A stretch of 64,000 nt of DNA from Bacteroidetes bacterium 47-18 (GTDB taxonomy: Bacteria > Bacteroidota > Bacteroidia > Chitinophagales > Chitinophagaceae), in the NCBI GenBank assembly GCA_001897155.1, contig MKSF01000020.1:1-64000 (forward strand), given 5' to 3'. Made by a program: the position numbers and the translations under genes. Shown piece after piece: positions 60,383-64,000 of the stretch; the first letter of the stretch is position 1, and every line of letters begins with the position of its first letter. Under the pieces are notes generated by a model. The model had not been told where the DNA came from. It saw only the letters and a list, made by a program, of their open reading frames with translations, and searched no databases.

Positions 60383-61720
60383 TTAGTCTTCCTGCAGCTT
60401 ATTTACAAATATTTTAAGGAGCAGAGCGGCTTCATTAATATTGGTCAGCTTCAGGGTAGCGGCCTGGTCCCGTGTATTGTGATAATATCCCGGACCGCCG
60501 ATGGTAAAAAAGAAAAAGGCAGGTACACCTTTGGCATAGAAAGGTGCGTGATCGCTGTTGGCCGCCTCTTCACCCTGCCGTATCTGCCTGAAATAACCCT
60601 CCGGGGAGTTGGATATTTCCCTGTTGGCTGCCAGCACCTTCTGAAATTCCCGTTCAAATTTTTTCCCGTTCACTACCGCTACGCCATCGCTGGCGTCTCC
60701 CCAGATATCCAGATTGATCAGGAACCGGATCTTATCCAGCGGGAAACGCGGATGCTCCACGTAATAGCGTGACCCCAGCAATCCTGCCTCTTCAGCGGCG
60801 CAGGCTATGAACATAACATTGTAATTGTCTAAGGGATTGGCAGCATAATGAGCTGCAAGGTTCAGCATCATGGCCGTGCCGCTCGCATTGTCGCTCGCGC
60901 CGTAAAATACGGCATCCTGCCCCATCATACCAATATGATCGTAATGCGCCGTAAAGACAATATACCGGTCGGAAGCCTGCCTGGCCGGGACATAGCCGAT
61001 CACATTGCGGGCCATAAAATCCGTTTGCAGCTCAGCCTCATAACGGGCAGAAACCATGTTGATCCAGTCGGCGTTACGGGCATGCGCTCCATACAGGTAA
61101 ATGATCCTGGGTTCCCGGAATTCCTGGGTAACGAACCATAACGGCGGATCGCTGACCGGGATGATATAATCGCCGGCGGGCAGGTTGGCAGACCAGGTCC
61201 TGACCCCGCTCCAGCCCATCGCTTTCTTAAAGTCATCCGCATGGTGCAGCACCCATACATAAGAATTGTCGGCCAGCTTGTCTTTAATATCTTCCCAGCG
61301 CTTCGCCAGAGCGGCCCCTTCCAGGCCGGCTATCTCAGCAGCCAGGTCCATATGCGCGACCCTGCGATTGCTGTAATCCGCACTACGGCTGTAAGGATCC
61401 ACGAGGTAATCCTCCCCGGCCTTCAGCGTCACGCCGTTCAATGCTACATGCATTTTACCATCGTACTTCACGATCGGCATTTCAAACGGCTGGTAATAAT
61501 CCAACCCGAAGGATTGCAGTCCCAGCTTGCTATAGGTCCTGGCTATATACTGCGCCGCATAGAACATCCCGTCCTTGTTATACCCTCTTCCGTTGTATTT
61601 TGCTCCTGCCAGCTCATTAAGATGTCTCCGCACTATCGTGGTATCAGCCTGAAGCTGGGCAAAGCCCGGCACCTGCATGCCTGCAGCCGCGAGCGCCATT
61701 GCAAACCATATCTTTTTCAT
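60383..61720 (-). CDS. Exported M28-family metallopeptidase
   Basis: A 445-residue secreted or periplasmic aminopeptidase-like enzyme with two zinc ions. Signal peptide at ~1-22 (ending GFA). The zinc-binding set is readable: H-Y-D-H-I-G, A-S-D-N-A-S-G-T-A, A-A-E-E-A-G-L-L-G-S, L-D-I-W-G-D and N-S-D-H-A-P-F. Residues ~40-250 before the catalytic domain include a possible PA-like insert. The frame is open upstream to 61882 but runs into the B12 riboswitch on the other strand; the ATG at 61720 with its signal peptide is preferred. Confidence 0.88.
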   Translation of the reverse strand: MKKIWFAMALAAAGMQVPGFAQLQADTTIVRRHLNELAGAKYNGRGYNKDGMFYAAQYIARTYSKLGLQSFGLDYYQPFEMPIVKYDGKMHVALNGVTLKAGEDYLVDPYSRSADYSNRRVAHMDLAAEIAGLEGAALAKRWEDIKDKLADNSYVWVLHHADDFKKAMGWSGVRTWSANLPAGDYIIPVSDPPLWFVTQEFREPRIIYLYGAHARNADWINMVSARYEAELQTDFMARNVIGYVPARQASDRYIVFTAHYDHIGMMGQDAVFYGASDNASGTAMMLNLAAHYAANPLDNYNVMFIACAAEEAGLLGSRYYVEHPRFPLDKIRFLINLDIWGDASDGVAVVNGKKFEREFQKVLAANREISNSPEGYFRQIRQGEEAANSDHAPFYAKGVPAFFFFTIGGPGYYHNTRDQAATLKLTNINEAALLLKIFVNKLQED

Positions 61721-61783
61721 AAATGAATGTATTAAAGTGTTAAAATAAAATAAATGAAATGACATTTGCAAGCAAAATTCTCT

Positions 61784-61791
61784 TAATTTTG
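61784..61791 (+). promoter_or_regulatory. -7 promoter element upstream of cobalamin riboswitch 2
   Basis: TAATTTTG, exact TAnnTTTG match, with transcription expected to start near 61798. Confidence 0.65.
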
Positions 61792-61796
61792 CAGAC

Positions 61797-61952
61797 TGTA
61801 AGGTGTTCCCCCATGGGAAGTAAAAGGGAATCCGGTGTGAATCCGGAACAGTACCCGCTGCTGTAAGGCATATTCCATACATCTCGTCAAAGCCACTGAT
61901 ATTATTTGGGAAGGCTGAGCTGTTGTGCCGAGTCAGAAAACCTGCCTTACCC
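61797..61952 (+). promoter_or_regulatory. Cobalamin riboswitch 2
   Basis: Core elements in order: AAAAGGGAATCCGGTGTGAA, TCCGGAACAGTACCCGCTGC, TGTAAGGC, AAGCCACTG, TGGGAAGGCTGAGC, and a B12 box in the form GAGTCAGAAAACCTGCC (61930-61946), the variant common in Bacteroidota. It precedes the DUF4465 gene by about 160 bases. It has the same core as riboswitch 1 but differs in most peripheral sequence, so the two are not a recent duplication. Confidence 0.93.
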
Positions 61953-62109
61953 TACTTTATCATATTACAATGGCTTTCGGGAGTTAAGGCTGGATCACCA
62001 CCGCTGCAGCAATGTTGCTTACATTCCGGCAGACCGGCAGGTCTTCCGTCTTCTGTTGTCCTTGTATTATGTGAAGTTCAGATGAGCCAACAATTAAAAA
62101 ACACATACA

Positions 62110-63333
62110 ATGACAAAAAAATCTATCTTATTATCCCTGGCAGTAGCCGGCTGGTCACTCAGCCTGCAGGCACAGACCGTTTCCGATTTTGAGCTGAGCT
62201 TACCTTCCAGCGATACTTCTTACCTGGAGACACTTTCCGCAGATGGCCAGTACCCTTTCACCTCCGGTAATGTAACCCTTACCGGAAATATCCAGTACGG
62301 GGGCACTTACCGTACCTGGTTCAACTATTCCAACCGTACGGACAGCACCACGGAAAGCTGGACCAATATGTGGTCTGCTTTCCCGGCAATGGGCTATAAT
62401 TCTTCCACTTATGCCATTGCCTACCTGGAGGCCGACTACCCCAACAACCCGAACCGGACCCATGAACACGGGGCCCAGTTGCTGGGTGCTGCCAGGGGAC
62501 ACCATATCATAGGAGCTTATTTTACCACCACTACTTATGCCAACCTGTACATCAAGGAATACTACCAGCAGGGAGACTATCTGAAGCTGACCGTAAAAGG
62601 CTATAACAACAACCAGCCCACCAACACCGTGGAGATCACGCTGGCGGACTATACCGCTTCCGGGCTGGAAATACTTAATAACTGGACCTGGGTGGACCTG
62701 ATGGACCTGGGCGCCGTAGACAGCATTACTTTCCAGATGACCTCCACGGATGATTATACGCCGTTCTATTTTGCGATGGATAATTTTACGACTTCCGACG
62801 GCGTATGCCCGGCTGTGACAGCATTCGCTGCCAGCGAAACATCCGGCAACAAGGCCATGCTTACCTGGCAGGGCTCCAATACTTCCATGATTTCCAGGTA
62901 CGAAGTAGCCGTAGACCAGTCCAACACGAACGAGCCTGCCAGCAGCACCGTGACCTATCCTGTAGCGCTGACCGAATTCGAGGCTGTCGACCTGACCCCT
63001 AATACCGATTATGTGGCGCATATCCGTACCGTGTGCGTGGAAGGCGCCTCAGAATGGCAGAAATTGAACTTTAACTCCGGCGCCCTCGGGATCCGCGCTA
63101 TCGCGACCCTGGATATCAATATCTATCCTAACCCATCCGGCGGACTGGTGCACATTCAATATCCCGCGTCTAAGATCAGCAGCATTGAGCTTTTAAGCAT
63201 AGACGGCAAAAGCATCATGCAGCAAAGCTTTACCAACCAGATCGACCTGTCCGGCCTGGGCAACGGTAATTACATCCTTAAGCTGAGAGATACGGACGGG
63301 AATGTAGCCCAGAAGATCATTTCCAAACTGTAA
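62110..63333 (+). CDS. DUF4465-domain surface protein with fibronectin-like domain and T9SS sorting signal
   Basis: A 407-residue surface protein under a B12 riboswitch. Signal peptide at 1-22 (ending LQA). The DUF4465 domain (~23-235) begins V-S-D-F-E-L and contains G-A-A-R-G-H-H-I-I-G-A-Y-F-T-T-T and W-V-D-L-M-D-L-G-A-V-D-S-I-T-F-Q-M, the family's typical strands. A fibronectin type III-like module (~238-325) follows, then a T9SS sorting domain (I-Y-P-N-P-S-G-G-L-V to K-I-I-S-K-L). DUF4465 proteins sit in many B12-uptake loci of Bacteroidota and are presumed surface cobalamin- or corrinoid-handling proteins. A terminator-like hairpin follows before the next gene. Confidence 0.85.
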   Translation: MTKKSILLSLAVAGWSLSLQAQTVSDFELSLPSSDTSYLETLSADGQYPFTSGNVTLTGNIQYGGTYRTWFNYSNRTDSTTESWTNMWSAFPAMGYNSSTYAIAYLEADYPNNPNRTHEHGAQLLGAARGHHIIGAYFTTTTYANLYIKEYYQQGDYLKLTVKGYNNNQPTNTVEITLADYTASGLEILNNWTWVDLMDLGAVDSITFQMTSTDDYTPFYFAMDNFTTSDGVCPAVTAFAASETSGNKAMLTWQGSNTSMISRYEVAVDQSNTNEPASSTVTYPVALTEFEAVDLTPNTDYVAHIRTVCVEGASEWQKLNFNSGALGIRAIATLDINIYPNPSGGLVHIQYPASKISSIELLSIDGKSIMQQSFTNQIDLSGLGNGNYILKLRDTDGNVAQKIISKL

Positions 63334-63349
63334 TACACCTTTTTCATAC

Positions 63350-63382
63350 AACTTCCCGGCTTATCCCGGGAAGTTATTTTTA
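63350..63382 (+). terminator. Hairpin between the DUF4465 gene and the next gene
   Basis: 10-bp stem AACTTCCCGG / CCGGGAAGTT with a 6-base loop, followed by a T-rich stretch, 16 bases after the stop and 28 bases before the next ATG. It may reduce read-through within the operon rather than end it. Confidence 0.7.
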
Positions 63383-63403
63383 TCCGAATAGCTCACTAAA
63401 GTA

Positions 63404-64000
63404 ATGAAAAAACAACTGCTACTCATACTGTTTTTTGCGCTGCATACGGCTATGTACGCCCAATTCCAGCCACAGGCGCCGCTTTCCGGCCACCACGCGG
63501 TGCATAAGGATGATACGCTTATCAAGGCCTGGGCGACAGGCGCCGTATTTGAGCCGGGATGGATACAGATCACCGATACCACGCTGGGAAGAGTAAGCTC
63601 CGGCAATATCAGCAATGTGCTGGGCAAGGCCGGCTTTAACCTCATCAGCATGGGAGACGGCGGCGTTATCACCTTCACTTTCGATGCGCCCATCGTCAAT
63701 GCCGAAGGGCCGGATTTCCTGGTCTTTGAGAACGGCTTCCTGAAGCAGGATGACAGTACGCTGGCGTTCCTGGAACTGGCATTCGTGGAGGTCAGCTCCA
63801 ATGGTATTGATTTTGTAAGGTTTCCCGCTACCTGCCATATCCCGGATACCGCGCAGCAGGACAATTTTTCCTTTACCTATGCAGAACACGTGAACAATCT
63901 GGCAGGTAAGTATATTATGAACTGGGGAACGCCCTTTGACCTGGAAGAGCTGAAAGGCGCGCCCAACCTGGACATCAATAAGATCACCCATGTGAGGATC
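63404..64000 (+). CDS. Exported protein in the B12 operon, cut by the window end
   Basis: Starts at ATG 63404 and is open to the last base (199 codons seen). Signal peptide at 1-20 (L-L-L-I-L-F-F-A-L-H-T-A-M-Y-A). The mature part shows F-L-V-F-E-N-G-F, V-E-V-S-S-N-G-I-D-F and L-A-G-K-Y-I-M-N-W-G-T-P-F-D-L, the plan of the surface proteins that accompany DUF4465 proteins in B12 loci. It follows that gene by 70 bases. A role in cobalamin uptake at the cell surface is inferred from context only; the C-terminus, where a sorting domain may lie, is outside the window. Confidence 0.7.
   Translation, partial: MKKQLLLILFFALHTAMYAQFQPQAPLSGHHAVHKDDTLIKAWATGAVFEPGWIQITDTTLGRVSSGNISNVLGKAGFNLISMGDGGVITFTFDAPIVNAEGPDFLVFENGFLKQDDSTLAFLELAFVEVSSNGIDFVRFPATCHIPDTAQQDNFSFTYAEHVNNLAGKYIMNWGTPFDLEELKGAPNLDINKITHVRI

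Noticed and set aside
1-64000. CRISPR array, prophage, tRNA or rRNA genes
   Set aside because: No regularly spaced short repeats, phage structural genes, tRNA-like cloverleaf sequences or rRNA segments were seen in the intergenic regions; the only repeated DNA is the five-copy dispersed family.

Overview
The window looks like chromosomal DNA of a Bacteroidota bacterium, most probably Chitinophagaceae or a close relative. Three secreted proteins end in a type IX secretion (T9SS type A) sorting domain. Many genes are preceded by the Bacteroidota -7 promoter element TAnnTTTG rather than a -35/-10 pair. Shine-Dalgarno sequences are mostly absent, and hallmark genes are present (DsbD-type reductase, WbpL/WecA-type transferase, LytTR two-component efflux operon, SulP plus carbonic anhydrase). 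Most of the window has a balanced base composition. The first ~1.1 kb is clearly AT-rich and full of gene debris. No tRNA, rRNA, CRISPR array or prophage was seen.

Layout. 1-1240: the end of an IS3-family element, a gene truncated at that insertion, two further decayed gene fragments and copy A of a dispersed repeat. 1.3-5.95 kb: TlpA-like thioredoxin and VOC protein, then a minus-strand cluster (NYN-LOTUS protein, serine hydrolase, BaiN-type flavoprotein). 6.1-9.6 kb: a T9SS cargo protein and a hipBA-type toxin-antitoxin pair with a palindromic candidate operator. 9.7-20.5 kb: housekeeping genes nadE, trxB, a C-terminal processing protease, an HdrC-like Fe-S membrane protein, a Fur-family regulator, an MtfA-like peptidase, a lipid-linked sugar transferase, ndk and tsf. 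20.6-23.5 kb: carbonic anhydrase with a SulP transporter. 23.8-32 kb: a DbpA-like helicase, a cobalamin riboswitch driving a BtuG-like surface protein, MoxR, and small metabolic or regulatory genes. 32.2-37.5 kb: pirin, the cysteine pathway (cysE-cysM) with an upstream leader-peptide attenuator, and ligA. 37.7-49.5 kb: M48 protease, quinone reductase-like gene, Crp-type regulator, GNAT, and an RND efflux operon that carries its own LytS/LytR pair. 49.9-64 kb: rluD-LOG, metK, dsbD, PBP1A, iscA-like, a YwqK-like protein, a ybjQ/microprotein pair, an acetolactate-decarboxylase-like protein, an M28 peptidase, and a second cobalamin riboswitch followed by a DUF4465 surface protein and a further secreted protein cut by the window end.

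The most interesting items are these. (1) On the minus strand upstream of cysE there is a canonical promoter, an 11-codon ORF reading MSKCCCAPPEE, and a strong terminator with a T8 run. The leader and terminator segments can form mutually exclusive 1:2, 2:3 and 3:4 hairpins, exactly as in ribosome-mediated attenuation, so the sequence predicts a cysteine-sensing attenuator of cysteine synthesis. (2) A five-copy dispersed intergenic repeat family in at least two subtypes. (3) Two separate B12 riboswitches, each upstream of a T9SS-exported protein. (4) An acetolactate-decarboxylase-like protein with one metal-ligand histidine replaced by arginine. (5) A 43-residue membrane microprotein one base downstream of ybjQ. 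Everything was read by eye; no database search or folding program was run.
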